A DNA stretch of 43,292 nucleotides from an uncultured Lachnospiraceae bacterium (GCA_910577735.1 CAJTOO010000027.1:1-43292), one strand, 5' to 3'; positions 15,742 through 25,208 are shown, counted from the first letter of the stretch. The notes: generated by a model from the letters alone, not told the origin. Program-made: numbers and translations.

Positions 15742-17535
15742 TCACATCCCGCCTTTCTCTGTAACATTCTCCGTCTTCGGATACTGGGAGTAATAAATCT
15801 CCTGATATACTTCACAGTTCTGCAGCAGTTCTTCATGGGTGCCGCAGCCCACCATCATGCCGTCATCCAGCACAATGATCTGGTCCGCATGCTGAATGGA
15901 GGAGGCTCGCTGGGATACGATAAACACTGTCATCTCTCCCGGAAGTTCCCGCAAAGCCTTACGCAGCGCCGCGTCCGTAGCGTAATCCAAAGCCGAAGCA
16001 CTGTCATCCAGAATCAATATCTCCGGTTTCCCCACCAGCGCTCTGGCGATGGTCAGACGCTGTTTCTGTCCCCCGGAAAGATTCCTTCCCGCCTGAGCCA
16101 CCGGCGCATCCAGTTTTCCGTCTTTGCCCTCCACAAACTCTTTGGCCTGGGCAGCTGTCAGGGCCTGCCACAGTTCTTCCTCCGAAGCGCCTTCCTTCCC
16201 CCAGAGCAGATTCTCCCGGATGGTACCCGCAAAAAGCACTGCCTTCTGTAAGACCACCCCCACTTTCTGCCGCAGTTCCTCCATGGAATAATGCTTCACA
16301 TCTTTCCCGTCAATCCGCACAGTGCCCTGGGTAGCATCATAGAATCTGGGAATCATATTGACCAGGGAAGATTTTCCGGATCCCGTACCGCCGATAATCC
16401 CTACCGTCTCACCTCTTTTTACCTTAAAATCAATGTCTGAGAGGGATTCCGCGCCGGCACCGGCGTATGACAGATGTACGTGATCAAAGTCTACCACATA
16501 GGGAACCGTAGATAAGGCGTCTCCGGTCTGCTCCTTATCCTTTCCGGCGGCAATCCTTCCTGCCGCATCTGCCGCCTGCTCCCAGGTCATGGATGATTCA
16601 ATCTCGAAAATGCTTTCAATGCGGTTCGCGCAGGCCAGTGCCTTGGTAATGGTAATGATCAGGTTGGCCAGCTTCACCAGTTCAATCAGAATCTGGGACA
16701 TATAGTTGACTAAGGCCACCACCTGTCCCTGGGTGATTGTTCCTTCATTTACCCGGATGGCTCCTGTATAGAGAAGGATAATCGTCGCCGCATTGATAAT
16801 GATATATGTGACTGGATTGGTCAATGCTGATATTTTTCCCACAAACAGCTGTAAGTCAGCAAGAACCGCGTTCTTCTTCTCAAACTGCTCTATCTCTTCC
16901 TCTTCCTTATTGAAGGCCCGAATCACCCTGGCGCCGGTAAGGTTTTCCCTGGTAGCGCCCAGCACCGTATCCAACCCCGCCTGTACCTTTTTGTACATGG
17001 GCATGGTGAGCATCATGATACCGAACACCACCACCGACAGGAGCGGTATTGTCACCACGAAGATCAAAGCTGCCTTCACATCAATGGTAAAAGCCATGAT
17101 CATGGCGCCAAACACAATAAAAGGCGAGCGCAGGAACAAGCGCAGCACCATGTTTACACCGTTCTGCACCTGATTGACATCAGAGGTCATACGGGTAATC
17201 ATGGTGGACGTTCCCAAAGTATCTATCTCTGTAAAGGAAAGACTCTGAATGTGCTGAAAGAGCGCATGTTTGAGACCGGTGGAGAATCCCACCGCCGCCT
17301 TGGCCGCAAAATACTGGGCTGTGATGGAACAGACCAGCCCGATCAGACCCAGGGCGATCAGCAAAAGTCCCATCTGCAGGACATAAGATACTTCTCCCCC
17401 CTTAATACCCGTATCGATGATGGCAGCCATCACCAGCGGCACAAACAACTCAAAGGTAGCCTCCAACATCTTAAAAAGAGGGGCGCAGACTGTCTCCTTC
17501 TTATACTGTTTCAGATAAACCAGAAGCTTTCTCAT
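15742..17535 (-). CDS. Heterodimeric ABC exporter subunit, degenerate-site half
   Basis: About 597 residues with membrane domain (~1-320), a short linker rich in Ala/Gly/Lys (~325-355), and an ATPase domain: Walker A GGTGSGKS, Q-loop LQKAVLF, signature LSGGQKQR. The catalytic site is altered: Walker B reads LILDDSAS (Asp instead of Glu) and the switch His is Gln in FIVSQRAS. This matches the degenerate site of heterodimeric exporters such as TM287 or BmrC, where one site binds but barely hydrolyses ATP. A longer frame reaches 17592, but AAGGAG nine bases before the ATG at 17535 decides the start. The partner gene follows after two bases. Confidence 0.92.
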   Translation of the reverse strand: MRKLLVYLKQYKKETVCAPLFKMLEATFELFVPLVMAAIIDTGIKGGEVSYVLQMGLLLIALGLIGLVCSITAQYFAAKAAVGFSTGLKHALFQHIQSLSFTEIDTLGTSTMITRMTSDVNQVQNGVNMVLRLFLRSPFIVFGAMIMAFTIDVKAALIFVVTIPLLSVVVFGIMMLTMPMYKKVQAGLDTVLGATRENLTGARVIRAFNKEEEEIEQFEKKNAVLADLQLFVGKISALTNPVTYIIINAATIILLYTGAIRVNEGTITQGQVVALVNYMSQILIELVKLANLIITITKALACANRIESIFEIESSMTWEQAADAAGRIAAGKDKEQTGDALSTVPYVVDFDHVHLSYAGAGAESLSDIDFKVKRGETVGIIGGTGSGKSSLVNMIPRFYDATQGTVRIDGKDVKHYSMEELRQKVGVVLQKAVLFAGTIRENLLWGKEGASEEELWQALTAAQAKEFVEGKDGKLDAPVAQAGRNLSGGQKQRLTIARALVGKPEILILDDSASALDYATDAALRKALRELPGEMTVFIVSQRASSIQHADQIIVLDDGMMVGCGTHEELLQNCEVYQEIYYSQYPKTENVTEKGGM

Positions 17536-17608
17536 AACAACTTTCTCCTTTATCAAAATTTGGTATATAAAATCCAAGTGTCTGATCCACACTCTGTCAA
17601 ACGGAATG

Positions 17609-17638
17609 CGACAGCAGTCTTTAGGGAAACTGCTGTCG
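17609..17638 (-). other. Perfect 10-bp hairpin between the LCP gene and the ABC exporter operon
   Basis: CGACAGCAGT (17609-17618) pairs perfectly with ACTGCTGTCG (17629-17638) across a 10-base loop. It lies 36 bases after the LCP stop and has no T-run on the minus strand. A TTGACA sits next to it (17600-17595), but no convincing -10 follows at the right distance. It may end or insulate the LCP transcript or serve as an operator for the exporter. Confidence 0.5.
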
Positions 17639-17674
17639 TATACGATATTCTATATATAGGATATAATCCATTCT

Positions 17675-18796
17675 CTATTGTATATAACTCTCCGTCAGTT
17701 CCTCAATCGTATCACTGATATTCTGTACATTTCTGGATGGTACATATGCCTTCTCAGGATACAGGGCTTCATGAAGCAATACTACATTTTTCTCCAGATT
17801 GTCCGGAATCACACAGCTACCCTTACTGCCAACATTGGCGCCGAGCCTGTTTCCCTCAAAGGGAAAACCATCGCTTGCCGCCACATGATAACCTGCCACA
17901 CTGCCAAGCACACTTAAGACCTCATTGACATTCAGGGAAGTCTCCACCTGGGGCAGTACAGCATTAACCATATCAGTCAACTCCCCGATAGAAGCCCCCT
18001 GTGCCTTATCCATCATCGCGCGCAGCACATCTCTTTGCCGCTCAGCCCGCCTGAAGTCATCGCCCCTGGTATAACGGATCCTGCAGTATGCCGTGGCCTG
18101 CATACCGTTGAGCAGCTGTTTGCCGCTGCTCTTGACAGGAATGTAGTCCACGCCCAATTCCTCTGCCATACACAGCTGATAATTGTTTAAATGCGAGATT
18201 TCTGAGTCCGTGACTTCTATCTCCACACCGCCCAGCGCATCCACCGCGTCAATCAGTCCTGCAAAGCCGATGGTCACATAATCTGTGATATCCAGATCCA
18301 GATTGGCGTTGAGCATATTGATCGCCTGCTCCGGTCCGCCCTGTGCATAGGCAGCATTACATTTATTATAAGTGTCATTGCTGAGATTTAAAAAGGTATC
18401 ACGGAAAACTGAAATCAGTTTAATCTCCTGGGTATCCTGATTGATACTGGCAATGATGATCGAATCACTTCTGGTTCCCCTGCCAAGCTCACCATTCCTG
18501 GCATCCACCCCAAAGAGTGCGATGTTACGGTATCCCTTCTGTTCGACTTCCTCTTCTTCCTCTATCTGCTGTACCACTTCCTCATTGATGATAATCTGTT
18601 CTTCATCAAGATCCCGGCGTTCCACTTCCCCTGTGGCCCTGGTGACCACATACAGCACAGCGACAGCAGCCAAAAGAACACTTACTTCCACAAATATCAG
18701 CAGAACATTCTTCCATCTGCCTTTCTTTTTCTTCTGTGTATCATTCGGATGTTCAGGCATCTGGTTCACCTGAGGCTCCTGCATATACTCGTCCAT
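17675..18796 (-). CDS. LytR-CpsA-Psr (LCP) family protein
   Basis: A 373-residue membrane protein: a Lys-rich cytoplasmic N-terminus, one membrane helix (~30-50), then an acidic stalk and the extracellular LCP domain (~95-310). LCP hallmarks are ALFGVDARNG, RGTRSDSIIIA, SVFRDTFL and YCRIRYTRGDDFRRAERQRDVL, which carry the Arg/Asp residues that bind the polyprenyl-pyrophosphate head. LCP enzymes attach anionic polymers or capsule from lipid carriers to peptidoglycan. It lies 103 bases downstream of radA and probably has its own promoter, though I could not pick one with confidence. The start at 18796 has a GGAG site. Confidence 0.93.
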   Translation of the reverse strand: MDEYMQEPQVNQMPEHPNDTQKKKKGRWKNVLLIFVEVSVLLAAVAVLYVVTRATGEVERRDLDEEQIIINEEVVQQIEEEEEVEQKGYRNIALFGVDARNGELGRGTRSDSIIIASINQDTQEIKLISVFRDTFLNLSNDTYNKCNAAYAQGGPEQAINMLNANLDLDITDYVTIGFAGLIDAVDALGGVEIEVTDSEISHLNNYQLCMAEELGVDYIPVKSSGKQLLNGMQATAYCRIRYTRGDDFRRAERQRDVLRAMMDKAQGASIGELTDMVNAVLPQVETSLNVNEVLSVLGSVAGYHVAASDGFPFEGNRLGANVGSKGSCVIPDNLEKNVVLLHEALYPEKAYVPSRNVQNISDTIEELTESYIQ

Positions 18797-18899
18797 ACCG
18801 GCTCCTTTGTCCGTTTGTCTGTAAAATCCTGTTTCCAGGCTGCGCTTTTATCCTATATCCACATTATCCTACCATAAAAGTTCAAATTTGTATAGAACC

Positions 18900-20261
18900 C
18901 TATAACAAATCTATGGCATCCCGCACACTCTTTACACCTATCAGCCTGATTCCTTCTGTCTTTCTTACCTGACTTATGTTAACCTCCGGCAGGATACAGG
19001 TGGTAAATCCTAACTTGGCCGCCTCACTGACCCGCTGTGCCGCCATGGAAACGCCCCGTACCTCACCGCTTAAGCCAATCTCCCCGAAAGCAATGGTCTT
19101 ATCGTCAATGACCCGGTTCTTGAAACTGGACACCACCGCCATAGAGACTCCCAAATCTATGGCCGGTTCCATGATCCGCATGCCGCCCGCCAGATTCACA
19201 TAGGCATCGCAGTCTGACATCTGCAGGCCGAGCCGCTTCTCCAGCACGGCCATCAGCAGATTGAGTCTGTTGAAATCCATGCCTGTAGCCTGCCGCCTGG
19301 GAATGCCGAAATTGCTGTGACAGACCAGGGCCTGAATCTCCAACAGTATGGGCCTGGTCCCTTCCATGGAGCAGGACACCACCGAGCCGCTGGCGCCCTC
19401 CGGTTTACCGCTCAGCATAAATTCCGAAGCATTCCGGACTTCCACCAGGCCTTCCTCCTTCATCTCAAAAACACCGATCTCATTGGTGGATCCGAAACGA
19501 TTCTTGACCCCTCGCAAGATCCGGTAAGAGGCGTGTCTGTCTCCCTCGAAATACAGTACCGTATCCACCATATGTTCTAAGACCCTGGGGCCGGCCACCG
19601 TACCCTCCTTGGTCACATGTCCCACAATAAAGACAGAAATATTCAGGCCCTTGGCCAGCTGCAGAAGTACATTGGTGGACTCCCGCACCTGGGACACGCT
19701 GCCCGGCGCAGAAGAAATCTCTTCATGGTACATGGTCTGTATGGAATCGATGATGGTGATTGCCGGCATCTGGCTGCGAATCGTCTGTTCCACAGTCTCC
19801 AGGCTGGTCTCACACAGCAGCAGCAGATTGTCCGAGAAGCTGCCAATCCGATTCGCCCGGATTTTAATCTGTCGTAAGGATTCCTCCCCGGAGATATAGA
19901 GTACCTTGCGTCCGTCTGCCGCCATGTATCTGCACACCTGCAAAAGCAACGTGGACTTACCGATGCCGGGATCTCCGCCCACCAATGTCAAAGACCCTGG
20001 CACGATACCGCCCCCAAGCACCCTGTCCAGTTCCGCCATATGGGTGCTCATCCGCTCTTCTTCCTGTATATCCACTGCTGTCAGGCTTGTGGGGATGACA
20101 CTCTCCCGTCTGTGTGCACCCCCGCCAGCACCGCTCTTGGCAGGTGCTTTCTCCTCCACCATGGTATTCCATTCCTTACAGCCGGGACATTGTCCCATCC
20201 ATTTAGAAGACTCATATCCGCAATTTTGACAGTAGAATACCGTCGTCTTATTCTTTGCCAT
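18900..20261 (-). CDS. radA: DNA repair protein RadA
   Basis: A 453-residue protein with all RadA parts in order: a C4 zinc finger (CQNCG...CPGC, ~10-28), the RecA-like ATPase with Walker A GGDPGIGKST (~95), the RadA-specific KNRFGSTNEIG motif (~255), and a Lon-like C-terminal domain. RadA is a RecA-dependent branch-migration helicase used in recombinational repair. AAGGAG five bases before the ATG at 20261 favours that start over a GTG two codons upstream. A terminator at 20355-20395 separates it from the clpC group, so radA is probably expressed independently although its neighbourhood (clpC-radA) is the usual Firmicute arrangement. Confidence 0.96.
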   Translation of the reverse strand: MAKNKTTVFYCQNCGYESSKWMGQCPGCKEWNTMVEEKAPAKSGAGGGAHRRESVIPTSLTAVDIQEEERMSTHMAELDRVLGGGIVPGSLTLVGGDPGIGKSTLLLQVCRYMAADGRKVLYISGEESLRQIKIRANRIGSFSDNLLLLCETSLETVEQTIRSQMPAITIIDSIQTMYHEEISSAPGSVSQVRESTNVLLQLAKGLNISVFIVGHVTKEGTVAGPRVLEHMVDTVLYFEGDRHASYRILRGVKNRFGSTNEIGVFEMKEEGLVEVRNASEFMLSGKPEGASGSVVSCSMEGTRPILLEIQALVCHSNFGIPRRQATGMDFNRLNLLMAVLEKRLGLQMSDCDAYVNLAGGMRIMEPAIDLGVSMAVVSSFKNRVIDDKTIAFGEIGLSGEVRGVSMAAQRVSEAAKLGFTTCILPEVNISQVRKTEGIRLIGVKSVRDAIDLL

Positions 20262-20351
20262 ATACACTCCTTCACTTTACGTCCCTATGTACCTTTCCTT
20301 ATATGTACAGAGCCGGCAGGACATCTTCCTCCTTCACCTTTCCATTTCATA

Positions 20352-20395
20352 CAGAAAAGAACTTCCCGCCTGACACCCCGCCAGATGGGAAGTTC
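20352..20395 (-). terminator. Intrinsic terminator after the 136-residue gene
   Basis: GAACTTCCC (20359-20367) and GGGAAGTTC (20387-20395) form a perfect 9-bp stem; on the minus strand it is followed by TTTTCTGT. It lies 42 bases after the stop of the gene at 20438 and before radA. Confidence 0.78.
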
Positions 20396-20437
20396 CTCAT
20401 GCCATTTCCGTTTTACCCGATCATCCTGCTTTTCATC

Positions 20438-20848
20438 TTACTTTGTGATCTTAACCTTCACTTCACCGGCACTGGCCAATTCCACACTGATATTTAACTT
20501 GCCGCTCAAGTTGGTCTTCATCCTGCCTACATTGACTTCATTCAAATACACATCATACTCCGTATCCTCCTCAAGTCCCACAGTAATCTGGGCATCCTCA
20601 TCACCCTCCACCGTAAAGGCAAGGCCATTTTCTGTCTCCGCGAAGTCGTTCACGCTGGTTCCCGGTTCGGATTCGTAAGCAAACATGCCATTTTTCTCTA
20701 ACTTGGTCAGTTCCTTATAGGTCTTAACCTTATAGAGATCTCCGCCATGCTCATAATCTTCCACTTTCGCCTTGGCCGCCAGCTTATGGTTACCAAAACT
20801 GATGGTGCCGTCTTCCTCCGTGCGCAATAACTCGTCTACTACAGCCAT
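20438..20848 (-). CDS. Small soluble protein, 'endosialidase'-annotated Lachnospiraceae family
   Basis: A 136-residue protein with no signal peptide or membrane segment. The first half has the charged pattern TISFGNHKLAAKAKVED and YKVKTYKELTKLEKNGMFAYES; the second half looks like a beta-sandwich ending in an alternating strand (KLNISVELA, EVKVKITK). I recognise it as a family often annotated 'endosialidase' in clostridial genomes, but at this length it lacks anything like a sialidase catalytic domain, so that name should not be trusted. AGGAGG eight bases before the ATG fixes the start. It begins 24 bases after clpC and ends at a terminator, so it is the last gene of the clpC operon and may be linked to proteostasis. 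Confidence 0.72.
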   Translation of the reverse strand: MAVVDELLRTEEDGTISFGNHKLAAKAKVEDYEHGGDLYKVKTYKELTKLEKNGMFAYESEPGTSVNDFAETENGLAFTVEGDEDAQITVGLEEDTEYDVYLNEVNVGRMKTNLSGKLNISVELASAGEVKVKITK

Positions 20849-20872
20849 TGTGTTTTCCTCCTAAGTTTTGTG

Positions 20873-23329
20873 TTATTTTGATCCCTCACCGTGTACTGTG
20901 AAAGATACTTTCTTGTTTTTCAGGCCAACCGATACTCTGTCGCCGCGCTTGACCCTGCCGGAAAGAATCTCCTCTGCCAGCGCATCTTCAATCTCCGACT
21001 GGATTGCACGCTTCATGGGACGCGCCCCCATCTTCACATCCATATGTTTCTCGATGAGATGCTCCTTCACGGATGCCGTGACAGTAAGGTCGATATCCAT
21101 CTGCTCCTTGCATCGCTTCGTCAGATTTCTGGACAACAAAGTGATAATCTGCTTCATCTCCTCACGGCCTAAGGGATGGAATACCATAATCTCATCAATT
21201 CTGTTGATGAACTCCGGCTTAAAGAGGTGTTTTACCTCCTCCATCACCTTACCTTTCATCTTATCGTAGCTTTGCTGCTGTGTCTCCTGTGCACCAAACC
21301 CAAGATTCTTAGGGTCTATGATCCGTTGTGCCCCGGCATTGGAAGTCATGATCAGTATGGTATTTTTAAAACTAACCTTCCGTCCTTTGGAATCTGTGAT
21401 ATGTCCGTCATCCAACACCTGTAAGAGTACATTGAACACATCCGGATGTGCCTTCTCTATCTCATCGAAGAGGACTACCGAATAGGGATTCCTGCGAATC
21501 TTCTCCGAGAGCTGCCCGCCCTCCTCAAAGCCTACATATCCCGGCGGGGAGCCAATCATCTTCGACACGGAATGACCTTCCATATATTCTGACATATCCA
21601 CCCGGATCAGGGCATTCTCAGATCCAAACATGGCCTCTGCCAGCGCCTTTGACAGCTCTGTCTTACCCACGCCCGTAGGACCCAGAAACAGGAAAGAGCC
21701 GATAGGACGGTTCGGATCCTGCAGTCCCACTCTGCCGCGGCGCATAGCCTTGGCAACTGCTACCACAGCCTCCTCCTGGCCAATGACCCGTTTATGAAGA
21801 ATGGATTCCAGTTTTAACAGGCGTTCACTCTCCTTCTCCGCAAGCTTCTTGACCGGAATCTTGGTCCACAATGCCACCACCTCGGCAATCTCATTCTCGC
21901 CGACGATGTAGGCCCTCTTTTCTTCTTCCTGTTCCATACGCTTTAAGATACGCTCATATTTCCGGATACAGGACTCCTGCTTCTTCTTAAGTTCTGCTGC
22001 CTGAGTAAAGGCCTCTATCCGGATGGAGCGCTCAATCTGTAGGTCAATCTTCTTAATTTCTTCCGATAATTCCAGAAACTTATCCGGCTGTTTCGCCACA
22101 TGCAGACGTACCGCCGCCGCTGCCTCATCAATCAGATCTATGGCCTTATCGGGCAGATTTCTGTCATTGATATAACGTGCCGACAATGTCACCGCCGCAT
22201 TAATTGCCTCCGGGGTGATGGTGACTCTGTGATGTTCCTCATACTTATGGGCAATCCCCCGAAGAATATTCTCTGCTTCCTCGATAGTCGGTTCCTCCAC
22301 CGTCACCGGCTGGAACCTGCGCTCTAAGGCCGCATCCCGTTCCACATACTTGCGGTACTCTGCAATGGTGGTAGCGCCGATCAGCTGTATCTCCCCTCTG
22401 GCCAGAGATGGCTTTAAGATATTGGAAGCGTCTATGGCGCCCTCCGCGCCGCCCGCGCCGATGATCGTATGCATCTCATCCAGAAAAAGTATGATATTAC
22501 CATCCTCTATGACTTCCTTAATAACCTTCTTGATCCGCTCTTCAAACTCACCGCGGTACTTACTGCCCGCCACCATGCCGGAGAGATCCAGTGTCAAAAG
22601 TCTCTTATTCTGCACCGTAAAAGGTACATCCCCCATTACAATCCTGGAAGCAAGTCCTTCTACCACCGCCGTCTTACCTACGCCTGGTTCTCCCACCAGA
22701 CAGGGATTATTCTTAGTCCGGCGGCTGAGAATCTGCACCACCCGGGTAATCTCATCCTCCCTGCCGATCACCGGATCTAATTTCCCTTCTCTGGCAAGCG
22801 CCGTCAGATCACGGCTATACTGATCGAGCGTAGCGGTAGCGCTCTTTTTCTTATTCTGCTTTCTTCCCAGATCTTCCTTATAAAGGGCACTATCCTCACC
22901 TATCGCCACCAGTACATCCACATAAAGTTTCTGCACCGAAACGCCCATGGTGTTAAGAAGCCTCACGGCCACATTTTCCCCTTCTTTTAAAAGGGCCAGC
23001 AGAATATGTTCCGTACCGGTCTTATCGCAGTGGAATCGTTCCGCCTGCCTGTGTGCCTCCTCTAAAATCCTCTGTGCCCTCGGAGAAAACCCATCCTTCT
23101 CCGCAAGCATGACAGTACTTTCCGGCACCAGCAAATCTTTGATCAACTCTTTCAACTGCAGGGCATCCACTCCGTTATTCTGAAGCACGGTAGCAGCTAC
23201 TCCTGTATTCTCCCGCAGCAGGCCAAGCAGAATATGCTCGCTTCCCACATAACTCTGCCGGAGATTTTTGGCCGCCCGCTCCGCAAGCATCAGGGCCGCC
23301 CTGGCCTTATCCGTAAATTGTGGCTGCAT
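20873..23329 (-). CDS. clpC: ClpC-type AAA+ unfoldase (Clp protease ATP-binding subunit)
   Basis: An 818-residue class I Clp ATPase: N-terminal double repeat (~1-145; SEHILLGLL and TEHILLALL), first AAA domain with Walker A GEPGVGKT (~215) and LFLDEMHT, a short coiled-coil middle domain with a UvrB/C-like segment (~415-460) as in ClpC, and a second AAA domain with GPTGVGKT and pore loop GYVG. The loop reading NLGFGA is the ClpP-docking tripeptide. Function: unfold and feed proteins to ClpP. The ATG at 23329 shares TGATG with the stop of the upstream GntR gene; a TTG one codon earlier is less likely. Unlike Bacillus, no mcsA or mcsB is next to it. Confidence 0.96.
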   Translation of the reverse strand: MQPQFTDKARAALMLAERAAKNLRQSYVGSEHILLGLLRENTGVAATVLQNNGVDALQLKELIKDLLVPESTVMLAEKDGFSPRAQRILEEAHRQAERFHCDKTGTEHILLALLKEGENVAVRLLNTMGVSVQKLYVDVLVAIGEDSALYKEDLGRKQNKKKSATATLDQYSRDLTALAREGKLDPVIGREDEITRVVQILSRRTKNNPCLVGEPGVGKTAVVEGLASRIVMGDVPFTVQNKRLLTLDLSGMVAGSKYRGEFEERIKKVIKEVIEDGNIILFLDEMHTIIGAGGAEGAIDASNILKPSLARGEIQLIGATTIAEYRKYVERDAALERRFQPVTVEEPTIEEAENILRGIAHKYEEHHRVTITPEAINAAVTLSARYINDRNLPDKAIDLIDEAAAAVRLHVAKQPDKFLELSEEIKKIDLQIERSIRIEAFTQAAELKKKQESCIRKYERILKRMEQEEEKRAYIVGENEIAEVVALWTKIPVKKLAEKESERLLKLESILHKRVIGQEEAVVAVAKAMRRGRVGLQDPNRPIGSFLFLGPTGVGKTELSKALAEAMFGSENALIRVDMSEYMEGHSVSKMIGSPPGYVGFEEGGQLSEKIRRNPYSVVLFDEIEKAHPDVFNVLLQVLDDGHITDSKGRKVSFKNTILIMTSNAGAQRIIDPKNLGFGAQETQQQSYDKMKGKVMEEVKHLFKPEFINRIDEIMVFHPLGREEMKQIITLLSRNLTKRCKEQMDIDLTVTASVKEHLIEKHMDVKMGARPMKRAIQSEIEDALAEEILSGRVKRGDRVSVGLKNKKVSFTVHGEGSK

Positions 23330-23712
23330 CAATCATCCATTCCTTTCCCAAATTCCTCATAGATTTCGTCTATAAGAGCATGCACTTCTTCTCTGGAAAT
23401 ATTCTTACAACTGGCCTTGGCCAGCGTCACCATAAGATCCTCCCGCACATCTTCTATCGCCCGTATCTTGTCAATGTCCACTGCAATCATGGCACCTTTT
23501 CTACGGTCTACCTTCACATAGCCCTCCTGTTTGAGAACCGTGTAGGCCTTGTTCACCGTATGCATGTTGATACCGATTGTATCTGCCAGCTGTCTGACCG
23601 ATGGCAGCATGTCGCCCTCCTGGAACCTGGACGCCGCAATCCCCATGATAATCTGATTGCGCAGCTGCATGTATATCGCTTCATCACTGTTAAAATCTAT
23701 TTCTATAAACAT
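23329..23712 (-). CDS. YtrA-type GntR regulator upstream of clpC
   Basis: A 127-residue protein made of a GntR winged helix (~10-75: AIYMQLRNQIIMGI, LPSVRQLADTIGINMHTVNKAY, YVKVDRRKGAMI) plus a short helical tail (~85-125), the YtrA layout without a large ligand domain. YtrA regulators usually sit with ABC transporters; this one is coupled to clpC by TGATG overlap and lies 15 bases after the SH3-protein gene. It therefore occupies the place of ctsR, the class III heat-shock repressor, in other Firmicutes. It may control the clpC operon, but its target site and signal are unknown. Confidence 0.9.
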   Translation of the reverse strand: MFIEIDFNSDEAIYMQLRNQIIMGIAASRFQEGDMLPSVRQLADTIGINMHTVNKAYTVLKQEGYVKVDRRKGAMIAVDIDKIRAIEDVREDLMVTLAKASCKNISREEVHALIDEIYEEFGKGMDD

Positions 23713-23727
23713 TTCCTACCAATCCCG

Positions 23728-25095
23728 TTACATTAAATCCTTATCTTCCATATTCAAAAATTCAAACTCAAATTCGTCATCATCCAGCAGAAAGTTCTTA
23801 GACTTGCGTTTGGGCGCTGACTTAGCAGCTCTGTCCTGTGACGGATTATCCTCATAGGATCTCTCTCTGGGTACTCTGCGTTCGGTTCTCTCCACGCGCT
23901 CACTTCTCTCGCTGTTTCGCCGTCTCTCCCCGTCTCCCTGCATCTCCCGTCTGCGTACAGGCCTCTCGTCTTCAGGCTCCTCCATCCTTCCCCGGCGCCT
24001 TACCGGTCTTTCCTCCTCTTCCTCGTCATCCTCTTCGTCTTCGTCATCCTCATCATCGTCGTCATCATAATCCTCATAATAAGCATCCCGAAGCTTGAGA
24101 GACATGATAACCACAGTCACAATCAGCGCCACCAGAAGTACCACCAGCACTACGATTACAATCCGCTGTTTCACCACCGCTGCTGCCGCTTCTTCCTCAT
24201 CCTCTGACGGAGAATCCGCTCCCAGCAAAGTTGACAGCTCCTTCGTTTCCCCTCGTATATGATCATCCAGATACCATACGGGACCGCTTTCCGTCTGTTC
24301 AAGACGCAGTTCATAATCATTGTTGACCACAGGTTCCGGTTCCGGCACCTCTACGGGAGCCTCCTCCTGAGGCGGCTCCTCCTCCTGCGGAAGCATCTCA
24401 CCCATCTCTAATAAATCCTCACGGACAAATCCTGTCTTCTCTGAACCATTATCGCTGGTATAAGTGACATAGTACCAGGTTTTACCATCGCTTCCCGCAG
24501 ATTTTCCGCTCACTACCACCGAGGCCCCCTCAGACAATCCTCCAACGGAATTCTTTTTGGTAGAAGGCTCGGGCCTGACCTTACAATTCACTTTAATTTT
24601 GGCATACTGCAAGTCCACTGACTCATCTGCCGCCACCTGCGCACCTCCCGAAGAAGTGTCTGGCTGTGCTGTGCCGGCATCTCCTGCTGCTGTCTCCTGG
24701 GAGGCATCTCCCCCCTGCTGTTCAGTTCCTGATGACTCTCCCTCAGACATCGTCACCACCGGAATCTCCGCCTCTGCCTCAGGCTCTATCATATCTGCAC
24801 GGATATAGCCCAGCGTAGAGCCGCTTACATAGACCTGGTACCAGGTAGTCCCGGAAGCATTGACTTTCCCCTTGATCGTAACTTCCTTGCCAATCGTTGA
24901 ACTGCCAACCACTTCGCTGTTCACATCTGGTGTTTTACGAATATTGACAGAGTTGGGAATCACCTTACCCGTCGCATCCGCCAGGCTGACAATAGGCATG
25001 CACCATACCATGACCGCCATGCAGGCTGCTGTGAGTATCCCCTTCGCAATGCCCCTCTGTGCTCTTTTACTCTGTTCCCTCTTCTGTATCCTCAT
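23728..25095 (-). CDS. SH3-domain membrane protein with acidic/basic cytoplasmic tail
   Basis: About 455 residues. A basic N-terminus and hydrophobic segment (~22-40) form a signal peptide; two bacterial SH3 domains follow (GKVIPNSVNIRKTPDVNSEV and the KVRPEPSTKKNSVG...VREDLLEMG repeat). One membrane helix (~305-325, VIVVLVVLLVALIVTVVIM) precedes a cytoplasmic tail with a long Asp/Glu run, then Arg-rich repeats (RRRGR, ERRRNSERSER), ending in a conserved-looking FEFEFLNMEDKDLM. SH3_3 domains bind cell wall, so this may link wall status to a cytoplasmic partner. The ATG at 25095 has GGAG six bases upstream; longer frames lack a site. It is followed by the YtrA-type regulator after 15 bases. 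Confidence 0.82.
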   Translation of the reverse strand: MRIQKREQSKRAQRGIAKGILTAACMAVMVWCMPIVSLADATGKVIPNSVNIRKTPDVNSEVVGSSTIGKEVTIKGKVNASGTTWYQVYVSGSTLGYIRADMIEPEAEAEIPVVTMSEGESSGTEQQGGDASQETAAGDAGTAQPDTSSGGAQVAADESVDLQYAKIKVNCKVRPEPSTKKNSVGGLSEGASVVVSGKSAGSDGKTWYYVTYTSDNGSEKTGFVREDLLEMGEMLPQEEEPPQEEAPVEVPEPEPVVNNDYELRLEQTESGPVWYLDDHIRGETKELSTLLGADSPSEDEEEAAAAVVKQRIVIVVLVVLLVALIVTVVIMSLKLRDAYYEDYDDDDDEDDEDEEDDEEEEERPVRRRGRMEEPEDERPVRRREMQGDGERRRNSERSERVERTERRVPRERSYEDNPSQDRAAKSAPKRKSKNFLLDDDEFEFEFLNMEDKDLM

Positions 25096-25208
25096 ATTAA
25101 TCTCCATTCCGGAACGTTTACGCGACGGGTCGGCGCAAATTTTAAACCTGCGTCTGCCATCAGCAGAATTTGTGACGCTCCTGCACAAATCCGCGTCTGA
25201 ACTTTTGC

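Noticed and set aside
17572..17600. TTGACA promoter for the heterodimeric ABC exporter
   Set aside because: At 17 bases the -10 reads TTGGAT and no better hexamer lies at 16-19 bases, so the promoter could not be supported.
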